NCBI GenBank assembly: GCA_002482435.1
Contig: DLFZ01000090.1
Span: forward strand, 1,653-12,038
Direction of reading: 5' to 3'
From: Christensenella sp. UBA7707
Lineage (GTDB): Bacteria; Bacillota; Clostridia; Christensenellales; CAG-138
Length of the DNA: 10,386 bases
In this document: positions 1-6,702 of the stretch, piece after piece
How positions within the stretch are numbered: the first letter of the stretch is position 1
How the letters are laid out: each line of letters begins with the position of its first letter
Translations under genes and position numbers: made by a program
The notes under the pieces: model-generated
Database searches by the model: none
What the model was told of the DNA's origin: nothing
The model's input: the letters and a program-made list of their open reading frames with translations, nothing else

Positions 1-428
1 TGATGCGCGAGGCACTGTTGCGCGTACCCATTAAAATCGGCTCGGCAATCGCGATCGTGGGCGCAATCATCATCGGGCAGGCGGCATCCACCTCCGGCAT
101 ATATTCACCGCTGCTTTTAATTTTAGCCTCGATCGCTTTCCTTGCAACCTTTGCCATACCGGATGTCACAATCGCGCACCCGCTCCGCATCCTTAAATTT
201 CTGGTGATCATCGCGACGGGCTTCTTGGGCTTTTACGGCTTTGCGCTGGCAATCACCCTGATCTTGTCGATCATTGTGTCAATCGATGCTTTTGGTACCC
301 CCTACCTTGCCCCGTGGGCGCCATTTAACTTTTATGACTTTGTTCGAACGCTGCTGTTCAGCAAGCGCATGTCACCCAAGCGTCAGCAGTACATGCGCAA
401 CAAGGACGATACCCGTTCACCAAAGTGA
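1..428 (+). CDS. GerA-family spore germination protein, A subunit (C-terminal part, cut by window edge)
   Basis: This is the C-terminal 141 residues of a germinant receptor A subunit. Such proteins sit in the inner spore membrane and take part in sensing nutrients that trigger germination. The reading frame is open to the left edge, so the ATG at position 3 is almost certainly internal: full family members are about 450-550 residues. The start of the visible part (MREALLRVPIKIG, then VGAIIIGQAA) matches the conserved block that precedes the last membrane helices in GerAA, GerBA and GerKA. Hydrophobic segments lie at about residues 13-30, 33-52 and 63-90. The motif GTPYLAPWAPFN near residue 98 and the basic tail ending in KDDTRSPK are typical of the family C-terminus. 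It ends at TGA 426-428 and is followed by a strong terminator, so it is the last gene of its transcript. SpoVAF is a related alternative, but the C-terminal motifs fit GerA/GerK better. Confidence 0.9.
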   Translation, partial: MREALLRVPIKIGSAIAIVGAIIIGQAASTSGIYSPLLLILASIAFLATFAIPDVTIAHPLRILKFLVIIATGFLGFYGFALAITLILSIIVSIDAFGTPYLAPWAPFNFYDFVRTLLFSKRMSPKRQQYMRNKDDTRSPK

Positions 429-530
429 CCTGCCGCTTGTTTTCGAGTCGATTGCAAAAGGCGGGGCGGTTATCCGCAAACCAGGGCGTCGGCATGAGCT
501 TATCCCCATCCCAGCACCCAGTTTCTTAAG

Positions 531-553
531 AAAGCGGCTTGCGCCGCTTTTTT
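531..553 (+). terminator. Rho-independent terminator after the germination gene
   Basis: The arms AAAGCGGC (531-538) and GCCGCTTT (543-550) form a perfect 8-bp stem with the loop TTGC. The T run continues to 553. It lies about 100 nt downstream of the GerA-family stop codon on the same strand. Confidence 0.85.
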
Positions 554-604
554 GAGGTTTACGAGAATCGCCTGCGAGGGCCCACAGGCAGTTCTTTATT
601 GCGC

Positions 605-637
605 AAAGGCAGCCTTCACACGGAAGGCTGCCTTTTT
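605..637 (+). terminator. Second tandem rho-independent terminator
   Basis: A perfect 13-bp stem pairs 605-617 with 623-635 around the loop ACACG, and is followed by T residues to 637. It lies only about 50 nt after the first terminator, with no gene between them. It may be a back-up terminator, or may also end minus-strand transcripts from the lipoprotein gene, although the minus-strand T run is short. Confidence 0.8.
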
Positions 638-709
638 GTTGTTTGCCTATTTGAAACGGAATTTTTCGCCGGTGGCTGTAGCGGCATTTCGTTTTCCGCT
701 CGCAGCTTT

Positions 710-870
710 TTAGGAAAGCTCCACATCCACAAAAGAAAGCGCATCGGCAATGTGGGCGGCAATGGTCTTGTTCCTCGCGGAATTGCTCCTTCGTATTTCC
801 AAAGGGCCGCAAGTTCCTCCGCGCTGATTAGGCCGCTTTGCCAGAATTCCCGTGTTTTTATAAGCTGCCT
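710..870 (-). pseudogene. Possible frameshifted small gene remnant
   Basis: Between the lipoprotein stop and position 710 the minus strand reads protein-like in two different frames. One frame, about 870 down to 790, gives RQLIKTREFWQSGLISAEEL followed by AALWKYE. Another, about 772 down to the TAA at 710-712, gives NKTIAAHIADALSFVDVELS. A third frame bridges them with KEQFREEQ, so at least two small indels would restore one reading frame. The segment SGLISAEEL resembles the core of SHOCT-type short C-terminal domains (G-x-I-[ST]-x-E-E-[FL]), which is inference only. No ribosome binding site or start codon is visible. It may be the decayed end of a gene, or simply chance open sequence. Confidence 0.3.
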
Positions 871-881
871 ACTTTTTATAG

Positions 882-1373
882 TTATTCGTCCGCTTTGACC
901 AGTACAATGCTGAAGGTTTCATCCTGATGGGTAAGCGTGAGCTTGAACCCAGCGTCGTTTTCGCCGCCCCAAGAAATCATACCTTCGATGTTCATTTCGC
1001 TGTTTTCAAGCGGGAAGTTGGGCTTGTTCTCCTCGATGTACGCAACGGCATCCTCCTGGCTGACCTCAACAATGGTGATCATAAGGGACTCCTCCGTTAC
1101 CACGGAACCGTCAATTTTGCCCTTCGTAAATTCGGGAATGCTTTTCCCAAGCTCGGAATCCGGCCATTCTGAGCCGAAGGTAACCGTGCTGCCATCCTCA
1201 CCCTCAATGGTCATTGTATCCCCGTCGATGTCCACATCCGCCGCGCCGTTTTGCTCAAGAATTCCTTCCACAAACCCTTCCGCGGCCATTTGCTCCGCTT
1301 TTTCCTTGATGCCGCAGCCGGCAAAGGAAAGAAGCATGGCGCACGCAAGCATCAGCACTACGATTTTTTTCAT
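882..1373 (-). CDS. Small lipoprotein of unknown function
   Basis: The product is a 163-residue secreted lipoprotein of unknown function. It begins MKK, followed by a hydrophobic stretch and the lipobox-like SFAGC, with the lipidated cysteine at residue 20. The mature part is acidic and hydrophilic, beginning with a short helix-like segment (KEKAEQMAAEGFVEGIL). A likely beta-rich region rich in D, G, T and E follows (DVDIDGDTMTIEGEDGSTVTF and onwards), with no catalytic motif. The start was set at 1373 rather than the in-frame ATG at 1391. An AGGAGG at 1381-1386 is placed 7 nt before the chosen ATG, whereas the upstream ATG would put that site inside the gene. It is divergent from the LuxR-type regulator, with about 200 nt between the start codons. 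That makes it a possible regulatory target, but nothing in the sequence proves this. Confidence 0.85.
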   Translation of the reverse strand: MKKIVVLMLACAMLLSFAGCGIKEKAEQMAAEGFVEGILEQNGAADVDIDGDTMTIEGEDGSTVTFGSEWPDSELGKSIPEFTKGKIDGSVVTEESLMITIVEVSQEDAVAYIEENKPNFPLENSEMNIEGMISWGGENDAGFKLTLTHQDETFSIVLVKADE

Positions 1374-1410
1374 AACATTTCCTCCTGACAAGTATCATAA
1401 GTTTCAATGT

Positions 1411-1473
1411 AGCGCCACAAAAGCGCTTTTGCAACCACATCGATGTGGGGTTTTTTGAAAAAACGGTGGCGCT
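1411..1473. repeat. 63-nt cluster of palindromes enclosed by an outer inverted repeat
   Basis: The outer arms AGCGCCAC (1411-1418) and GTGGCGCT (1466-1473) are perfect 8-nt inverted repeats. Between them sit three further palindromes: AAAAGCGCTTTT (1419-1430), CCACATCGATGTGG (1435-1448) and GTTTTTTGAAAAAAC (1450-1464). Nearly every base of the element is in an arm or a short loop. As RNA or single-stranded DNA it could fold into an outer stem with three hairpins, but the loops of 3-4 nt do not match a tRNA. It lies in the spacer between two divergent genes. It could be part of the lipoprotein leader, an operator cluster, or a miniature mobile repeat. Confidence 0.7.
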
Positions 1474-1510
1474 GTGGTAGGTACGAAGCAAGAGGCGGCT
1501 TTCGGAAGGA

Positions 1511-1539
1511 TTGGAATTGGAACGACAATGTAGTATATT
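1511..1539 (+). promoter_or_regulatory. Predicted sigma-A promoter of the LuxR-type regulator
   Basis: A -35 box TTGGAA (1511-1516) and a -10 box TATATT (1534-1539) are separated by exactly 17 nt. Transcription would start near 1546, leaving a leader of about 27 nt. TTGGAA is repeated directly at 1517-1522, which may be chance. A strong ribosome binding site, AAGGAGGAG (1560-1568), follows. Confidence 0.6.
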
Positions 1540-1572
1540 GGTAGAAACAGCACTTCATTAAGGAGGAGTTCC

Positions 1573-4083
1573 ATGCCTCCGCACCGCCCAAAAACAGCAC
1601 AGTTCATTCCGGTTGACCTCCCCGAAGTTTGCGCGCCGCGAGAGCAGCTTATGAGCGTTTACAAAAAAGCCTGCGTCAAACGCTGCGTTTATGTAAGTGC
1701 GCCCGCCGGAAGCGGTAAAACCTTTTCGACCCTGTTATGGCTGAAAAAGTCGAATCATACCTCGGCATGGATCAGCCTCGATCATTTTGACAACTCCCCT
1801 ACGGCGTTTTATCGGGTATTTTTAACCGCGCTTTTCTCCGTTGCCACGCAGGAGGAAGTGCTTGCGGAATCGTTCACAAGCTCGGCGTTTTCCGCCTCTC
1901 CGGTAGAGGTTACCCTTGAAGCCCTTACACGCATCCGCATGCAGGACGGCCCACACACGCTTGTGTTCGACGACTTTCACCTGATTACAAACGAAGAAGT
2001 CCTCAAATCGTTTTATTATGTGATGAAAAGGCTCCCGCTCTCGTTTACCGTGATAATATTAAGCCGCAGCGAACTGCCGGAGGCCTTCTTTCCATACCAA
2101 AAAAACGAGCAGATCGCTCTGGTTCAAAGCGGCGACCTCGCTTTTAACAGCGAGGAGCTCCTGCGTCACTTCGCAAGCTTCGGGCACGTTCTTACCGCAA
2201 AGGAGGCGCAAGCCGCTTGCTCTTCCACCGAAGGATGGGCCCTCGCGGTAAACGCACTCGCGATGAACGGAAGCGTTTCCCCCGATGGAATGTCCGAGCA
2301 AAACCCATTGCAAAGGTACTTCGGCGTTCAGGTATGGAACAGGCTTGACCAATCGCTTCAACGTTTTATGATGCATACCGCCATCGTAGATAAATTTAAC
2401 GAAGAGCTTTGCTTATGCGTAACAGAGCAGCCGGAAAGCCGGGCAATTCTATCCTCATTGCTCAACGAAAACCTGTTTTTGAGCTGCCGGGAAGGGGAGT
2501 TCCGGTATCATCACCTATTTCTGGTTTTTTTGCGAGAGCAGCTTGCCAAGGATACGACGATTAACCGCCAAGCCCTTCATCAAAAAGCGGCGCTGTATTA
2601 CAATGGCGTGAAAGATTATAAAAGCGCCCTTTTTCACTACATTCAAGGCAGCAGTCCGCAGGGAATTGCGGACGCGCTGAGCAATTTTTTGGTGCTCAAC
2701 GCGGAATCAAGCTCCGATATGCAATCCATCGCCTACATCAACAAGCTACCGCAAAAGGCGTTGGAGCAAAACCCGTGCCTGTACGTAGGCTGTGCATGGT
2801 GCGCGTTTTTCTTTGGAAAGGCAGAGGAGCTTTTTCACCATCTTGACCGTATGTACGCAAGGATCGGCGAGATCATTGGCATGAACAGAGCATTTTTGGA
2901 GCCCGCGCTTCTTCATTATGTGAACGACCCCAGGTATACAATTTCGGAACAGTTCACAAGGCTGCGCTGTGCGCTCGCTTCCTTTAACATCGACGCAGCG
3001 AACATACCACGCATGCTTTTAAAAAGGCTTCCTCATTTTTTAAGAACCTACCGGGATTTTTCTCATTATGCACGGAACATGGACGAGAGCTTTTCGGAGT
3101 TTCGCGCGGTATTTTTTCCGCTTTTCGGCGAGCATTACGCGGTTTTGGAAGCGGGTATGCGCTCATGGCTTCTTTACAATCAAAACCGCATCCGCGAAGC
3201 ACTCAGCCTTGTTACGAACGACGTTGTTTCAGGCTCTCCGGAGCTCACCTTTTTATCGAAGCTGCATGTTGCCGCTTGCCTATATGCCACCGGAAAAGAG
3301 GACGAAGCCGCCCGCTTAAGAAACGAGCTTGCATTGCTCCTAAAAACCGAAGGACTGTTGCACCTTTTTCCCGTTTATACTGCCTCTGAAACAAAATTCA
3401 GACTCCTAGATGGAGACCGCGCCGCAGCGAAAGCGTGGTTTGAATGCTGCTTTGTGGAATCCACTCCAAAGTTTTACAAACTTTTCATGCACGCCACAAC
3501 GGTAAGAGCCTACATTGTTCTTGGGGAGTATGAGAAGGCAAAAGCTCTTTGCAATAAACTAAGAGAGCTCTGCGCGGGCTATCGAAGAGTGCTCGACGTT
3601 GCGGAGGCCGACATGCTTCTCTCTATCATCCTTTGGCTTTCGGGTAGCAAAAGGGAGGCTTTGGAACTTTTTGAAAGAACGCTTTTAGACATGCAGCCTT
3701 ACGGCTATATCAGAATATTTGCAGAAGAAGGAAAAGCAATTTTGCCTCTTTTGAAGAGCATTATCAAAAATTCGGATGCGGCTGCCGCGCCGGATGCGGC
3801 AACTCGAGCTTTTTTGAAAGAAGTTTACCTTGCGGCCTACGAACAGGCGAAGCGACACCGGGGGATTGCCTCCGCTGCGCAAAAGCCCGTTAGACTTTCC
3901 AAGCAGCAAAAGCATGTGCTGACACTTCTTGCAAGGGGCTATAGAAATTCCGAAATCGTTGTTACAACCGGCCTATCCATCAACACCATCCGCTATCATA
4001 CAAAGATCGCCTACCAAAAGCTCGAAGTAACAAACGCCATGGATGCGGTGCTTCGCGCAAGGGAACTAGAATTGCTCGAATAG
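1573..4083 (+). CDS. LuxR-family transcriptional regulator, MalT/LAL type (STAND ATPase with C-terminal HTH)
   Basis: This 836-residue protein has the build of large ATP-binding LuxR regulators related to MalT. In that family ATP and a ligand drive self-assembly and activation of target promoters. A Walker A motif APAGSGKT lies at residues 43-50 and a Walker B motif LVFDD at 130-134. A FRYHHLF segment near residue 310 matches the winged-helix region that closes the nucleotide-binding module in this family. Residues from about 330 to 760 are helical and TPR-like, the usual sensor region. The last 64 residues (773-836, starting VRLSKQQ) are a LuxR/FixJ helix-turn-helix, with the GLSINTIRYH recognition helix region and the conserved NAMDAVLRA end. 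The ATG is preceded by AGGAGG at 1561-1566, 6 nt away. It is transcribed alone, with its own promoter and terminator. The ligand and targets cannot be read from the sequence; the divergent lipoprotein gene is one candidate. Confidence 0.93.
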   Translation: MPPHRPKTAQFIPVDLPEVCAPREQLMSVYKKACVKRCVYVSAPAGSGKTFSTLLWLKKSNHTSAWISLDHFDNSPTAFYRVFLTALFSVATQEEVLAESFTSSAFSASPVEVTLEALTRIRMQDGPHTLVFDDFHLITNEEVLKSFYYVMKRLPLSFTVIILSRSELPEAFFPYQKNEQIALVQSGDLAFNSEELLRHFASFGHVLTAKEAQAACSSTEGWALAVNALAMNGSVSPDGMSEQNPLQRYFGVQVWNRLDQSLQRFMMHTAIVDKFNEELCLCVTEQPESRAILSSLLNENLFLSCREGEFRYHHLFLVFLREQLAKDTTINRQALHQKAALYYNGVKDYKSALFHYIQGSSPQGIADALSNFLVLNAESSSDMQSIAYINKLPQKALEQNPCLYVGCAWCAFFFGKAEELFHHLDRMYARIGEIIGMNRAFLEPALLHYVNDPRYTISEQFTRLRCALASFNIDAANIPRMLLKRLPHFLRTYRDFSHYARNMDESFSEFRAVFFPLFGEHYAVLEAGMRSWLLYNQNRIREALSLVTNDVVSGSPELTFLSKLHVAACLYATGKEDEAARLRNELALLLKTEGLLHLFPVYTASETKFRLLDGDRAAAKAWFECCFVESTPKFYKLFMHATTVRAYIVLGEYEKAKALCNKLRELCAGYRRVLDVAEADMLLSIILWLSGSKREALELFERTLLDMQPYGYIRIFAEEGKAILPLLKSIIKNSDAAAAPDAATRAFLKEVYLAAYEQAKRHRGIASAAQKPVRLSKQQKHVLTLLARGYRNSEIVVTTGLSINTIRYHTKIAYQKLEVTNAMDAVLRARELELLE

Positions 4084-4086
4084 ACC

Positions 4087-4114
4087 GTGTGCCGACCGGC
4101 ACACATCTTTTTTT
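4087..4114 (+). terminator. Rho-independent terminator of the LuxR-type regulator
   Basis: The arms GTGTGCC (4087-4093) and GGCACAC (4098-4104) enclose the loop GACC. After ATC comes a run of seven T residues (4108-4114). It starts 3 nt after the stop codon. Confidence 0.9.
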
Positions 4115-4118
4115 AAAG

Positions 4119-4152
4119 TAAAAGGCACGCTGGAGTGTATTGCCACGTGCCT
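4119..4152 (-). terminator. Predicted terminator of the GNAT-zincin operon
   Basis: The inverted arms AGGCACG (4123-4129) and CGTGCCT (4146-4152) are extended by TGG/CCA (4131-4133 and 4143-4145) across a single-base bulge. On the minus strand the hairpin is followed by TTTTACTTT. It faces the regulator's terminator, as expected between convergent genes. Confidence 0.6.
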
Positions 4153-4187
4153 CGTTTATTGCTTTTAGAAGAAGTTTTAAGCAATTT

Positions 4188-4209
4188 TAATTGATTGAAC
4201 ATTCAATTA
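4188..4209. repeat. AT-rich inverted repeat in convergent spacer
   Basis: TAATTGA (4188-4194) and TCAATTA (4203-4209) are perfect inverted arms. An alternative pairing is ATTGAA (4194-4199) with TTCAAT (4202-4207). It sits downstream of the zincin gene, between convergent transcription units, so a role as an operator is unlikely. It may add to transcript 3'-end structure. Confidence 0.35.
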
Positions 4210-4246
4210 TTTAATCACTTTGCGCCGTTTCTCCCGCTTCCGCCGC

Positions 4247-4720
4247 TCAAAGCGCTTTGTCGGACTGCTGCGCCTGCCCGCCGATTTCGCGCATCACCTC
4301 AGCCGCAAGCCGTCCGAAGGAGATTTCGCGCTCCTCCCCGCCCTGTTCCAAGAAGCTTTTCGCAAGGTCGTTTACGGTGGATTCGAGCGTCGTCATAAAC
4401 TGTGTGTAGGCAAATTCACGCTTGGGGTCGGCCTCATCCTCACCATACACGCCGTTGAGAAGCGTTTCGATCATTTGATCCATCGGCCACAGCTTCAAAT
4501 GTAGCAGTTCATGAAGGATCAGCTCCTCAAGGTTTGTCTGCTTGGGATCGCAGGCGTTGATCATAAGCACGGCATTGCGGTCGTCCATATCGATTTTGAT
4601 GTCGCCCGTTTTTCGCCAAGGGGTTTCCACGATCTTGAGGCGAATGTCCCAGTCCCGAAGGCGCAGGTTCTGCTGCCACTTTTTAAGATAACGCTCCATG
4701 TCCTTGCGGTCGGTGTTCAT
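4247..4720 (-). CDS. Small zincin metallopeptidase-like protein (HExxH)
   Basis: This 157-residue soluble protein carries a zinc-protease motif HELLH at residues 70-74 within LILHELLHLKLW. Two histidines would bind zinc and E71 would be the general base. A likely third ligand is E113 in the helix TLESTVNDLAKS, placed as in short prophage-type and bacterial zincins with HELLH and a later E-x-x-x-x-x-L-A helix. The N-terminus (WQQNLRLRDWDIRLK) matches the opening of the same group. No signal peptide is seen, so it should be cytoplasmic. It is the second gene of an operon with the GNAT gene, with a 20-nt gap. AGGAGG at 4727-4732 stands 6 nt before the ATG. The substrate is unknown. It is not clearly SprT or ImmA, and there is no phage gene nearby. 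Confidence 0.75.
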   Translation of the reverse strand: MNTDRKDMERYLKKWQQNLRLRDWDIRLKIVETPWRKTGDIKIDMDDRNAVLMINACDPKQTNLEELILHELLHLKLWPMDQMIETLLNGVYGEDEADPKREFAYTQFMTTLESTVNDLAKSFLEQGGEEREISFGRLAAEVMREIGGQAQQSDKAL

Positions 4721-4740
4721 GTTGCCCCTCCTGCCTCACT

Positions 4741-5523
4741 CTAAAAATAAAACCGCAAAAGCCTTGTTTTTGTGTATCCACCCGCGCTTTCCATGCTTTT
4801 TTTTGAGTTGTGGTTGTAATACCAGCACCCCGAAACCGCTTGAAGGTTTTGCTCGCGCGCCATTTGGGAAAGCCGAGAAAGAATGCTTCCGGCATATCCT
4901 TTCCTACGGTGTTCCTCAAGCACGTACATCCCAATGCTCGCATAGTTTACAAGCACGCTCGGGTCCATGATGCCAAAGCCTACGGTTTTCCCCTCCGCCT
5001 CGGCGGCATAAATGCGCCCGCCTCCGCCTGCTTTGATTTTTTCAATGTCGTCATCAAAAAAATCGCCGGCCTTTTTGAGCAGCGCAGCATCGGCCGCAAC
5101 GTCCAAAAGCCGCAGCGTAAGCGGGCAAAGCTGCACCTGCGGCGCGAGTTTAGGATACACCGCAAAATACGCCTGTTTTTCCAGCCGCGTAAAAGCGTCC
5201 GCCGCATGGCTTAAAAAGAACTCGTCGCCTGTGGGAACCATTGCGTTTGTAACGTTTTCATACCTTTTTGCCCGCGCAAAAAGCGCTTGCCCGAAACGCG
5301 CATACGCGTCGCATACATGAAAAAACACGAGCGTTGACTGATTCGCAATCGCAAAATAGCCCACAGTTTCGCCGCTGTACTCCATTCTGTAGTGATTTGC
5401 CTTTTGAAGATGATCCTCCAAAAAGGAATCTAAGATGATCTTGTTGTTTAGATAATGTTCCGCTGCGTACGGTGCGAACTGCGCCCAGTCACCACGGGCA
5501 AATACGATGTCTTCTGAATGCAA
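4741..5523 (-). CDS. GNAT-family N-acetyltransferase
   Basis: This 260-residue protein is a probable acetyl-CoA-dependent acetyltransferase of the GNAT superfamily. The C-terminal half, from about residue 130, carries the fold. The acetyl-CoA-binding loop RRKGYA is at 206-211 in the segment GMYVLEEHRRKGYAGSIL, followed by YYNHNSKKSMESAGG near 235-248, the usual motif-B region. The N-terminal half (about 1-130) has no motif I recognise and may be a degenerate second GNAT-like domain. The start is taken as TTG at 5521-5523, because GAGGAGG lies just upstream (AGGAGG at 5528-5533). The TTG at 5541 has no ribosome binding site, and the first in-frame ATG is about 45 codons further in. It is the first gene of an operon with the zincin. 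The substrate cannot be told. Confidence 0.85.
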   Translation of the reverse strand: MHSEDIVFARGDWAQFAPYAAEHYLNNKIILDSFLEDHLQKANHYRMEYSGETVGYFAIANQSTLVFFHVCDAYARFGQALFARAKRYENVTNAMVPTGDEFFLSHAADAFTRLEKQAYFAVYPKLAPQVQLCPLTLRLLDVAADAALLKKAGDFFDDDIEKIKAGGGGRIYAAEAEGKTVGFGIMDPSVLVNYASIGMYVLEEHRRKGYAGSILSRLSQMAREQNLQAVSGCWYYNHNSKKSMESAGGYTKTRLLRFYF

Positions 5524-5581
5524 AGTTCCTCCTCGCGGCAAAGCGCAATCAGCCTGCCGCTATTTTTGTATTCTTGTAAAA

Positions 5582-5587
5582 ACTATA
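5582..5587 (-). promoter_or_regulatory. Candidate -10 element for the GNAT-zincin operon
   Basis: On the minus strand TATAGT occupies 5587-5582, about 60 nt upstream of the TTG start. There is no convincing -35 box at the right distance. The element is half of an inverted repeat, ACTATAAC (5582-5589) and GTTATAGT (5633-5640), so it could also be part of an operator. Confidence 0.35.
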
Positions 5588-5696
5588 ACACAGTCCGTTT
5601 CGTAGCGTCCACCGCGCTGCCGCGAAAAAACCGTTATAGTCAAATATGGCGCTTAAGGCGCAGGGGTTTGGCTCCCCCCACTTTGTCGAGAGTATT

Positions 5697-5723
5697 AAAA
5701 CGGCCTCCAAGAAGGGCCGTTTT
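5697..5723. terminator. Hairpin terminator after the helicase-loader operon, symmetric
   Basis: AAAACGGCC (5697-5705) and GGCCGTTTT (5715-5723) are perfect 9-nt inverted arms with a 9-nt loop. Read on the minus strand, the stem ends in TTTT followed by AATACT and lies about 35 nt after the dnaC-like stop codon. It would therefore end the replication operon. Its A-stem-T symmetry means it could also act on a plus-strand transcript. Confidence 0.65.
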
Positions 5724-5756
5724 GTAAGTTAGGATGATTGAACCAGAATCGGCAGC

Positions 5757-6698
5757 CTATTTCAGCGAAATGTGCAAGTTTTCGCCCTCGAGCTTTAGTG
5801 CTGCGCTATGGCGCGGCGCGATAAGTCGGGAGTACAGGCGCTCGCCGTAAAAGTCGATCAGCTTTTCACGCGAAAGGTTGGTAGCGATAAGTGTTGCTTT
5901 TCCGGAGGATTGTCGCTCATTGATAACAGAAAACAGCGTTTCGCAGGTGATGTTTTTGATCATCTGCTCTGTGCCAAGGTCATCGATGATAAGCAGCTCA
6001 GGCGAAACAAAATCCGGCATGCCGGCGTTCCCACGAATACCTTTCATCACGGTTTCGATTAGGTTATAAGCGGTAAGCTTGTATACGCCGTGACCTCGCT
6101 CATACACGCGGTTTGCGATGCAATTTAAAAGAAAGCTCTTGCCGAGGCCGGAGTTTCCGGTAATGAGCAGGCTTTTCGGATCGTTCTCAGGGAAGGCATC
6201 CGCATAACTTTCGCATTTCTGCCTAGCTTTTAATGCAAGCTTTTTTTGCGTTTCCGACGGATAAACATCGGTTCTGAAGGTTTCAAAGCGCTCCTGCGGG
6301 TGGAGGTGCGAGGTTTCAAAACGGTTTTGCGTGAGCCTTTGAATAAGGCAGCGGCACATGGTTTTTTCGCTTTCTCCAACGTACCCTGTATCCGAACACA
6401 AAGCGCAGCGGTAGCGCGGCTTTAAATAGTCGCATTCCAGCCCGTGCAGCTTTAAAATCGCCGCCTCTTCTTGATTCATGCGGTCAATCAGCGCCTGCAC
6501 GTCACTTCGGTCGCGCTGTGGGTCGCTTGAATGGCGAAGCCTTTCGCCGAGCGAAAACGCGGCCGCGCGGCGCTCGTCGTCGATTTCCATCAGGCGTGGA
6601 ATGGCTTTGTAAGCGGCGCGCACGCGCTCGTCACATTCGCTTTGCGCTTTCTCTCTTAGCTTTTTGTACTCATATTCAAGCTCGCGTAAACTTGCCAC
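5757..6698 (-). CDS. Helicase loader, DnaC/DnaI-type AAA+ ATPase
   Basis: This 313-residue protein should deliver the replicative helicase to DNA at initiation or restart, as DnaI does in Bacillus. The N-terminal part has a coiled, charged segment and a zinc-ribbon-like set of cysteines at residues 98, 101, 115 and 117 (C-x2-C and C-x-C), matching the N-terminal zinc domain of DnaI-type loaders. The AAA+ core has Walker A GNSGLGKS at 181-188, Walker B ending in IIDD (D239, D240), and the sensor-1-like ATNLS. A late RLYSRLI segment fits the arginine-finger region. The GTG at 6696-6698 is chosen: GAGGAG lies just upstream, and further upstream the frame overlaps dnaD and reads as unlikely protein. 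The gene follows the dnaD-like gene with a gap of only 4 nt, so the two are translated from one message. Confidence 0.92.
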   Translation of the reverse strand: MASLRELEYEYKKLREKAQSECDERVRAAYKAIPRLMEIDDERRAAAFSLGERLRHSSDPQRDRSDVQALIDRMNQEEAAILKLHGLECDYLKPRYRCALCSDTGYVGESEKTMCRCLIQRLTQNRFETSHLHPQERFETFRTDVYPSETQKKLALKARQKCESYADAFPENDPKSLLITGNSGLGKSFLLNCIANRVYERGHGVYKLTAYNLIETVMKGIRGNAGMPDFVSPELLIIDDLGTEQMIKNITCETLFSVINERQSSGKATLIATNLSREKLIDFYGERLYSRLIAPRHSAALKLEGENLHISLK

Positions 6699-6702
6699 AG
6701 GC

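Larger units (their letters stand above)
429..881. other. Intergenic stretch between the germination and lipoprotein genes
   Basis: This 453-nt stretch has no intact gene that I can support. It holds the two plus-strand terminators (531-553 and 605-637) and the possible minus-strand remnant at 710-870. Open frames across it, on both strands, lack ribosome binding sites and read as low-quality arginine- and cysteine-rich sequence across the hairpins. Confidence 0.6.

Noticed and set aside
417..812. 131-codon minus-strand open frame
   Set aside because: It crosses both terminator hairpins, has no ribosome binding site, and is rich in C and R with no family resemblance. Only a short middle part overlaps the possible remnant.
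539..898. 119-codon plus-strand open frame
   Set aside because: It begins inside a terminator stem, has no ribosome binding site, and reads as non-protein-like sequence antisense to the possible remnant and the lipoprotein end.
937..1458. Plus-strand open frame antisense to the lipoprotein gene
   Set aside because: It is a shadow of the lipoprotein gene. The sense strand has a signal peptide, a lipobox and an AGGAGG at the right distance, while this frame has none of these.
1411..1473. tRNA gene, because of the cloverleaf-like arms
   Set aside because: The loops are only 3-5 nt, there is no T-loop GTTCRA motif, no anticodon loop of 7 nt, and the length of 63 nt is too short.
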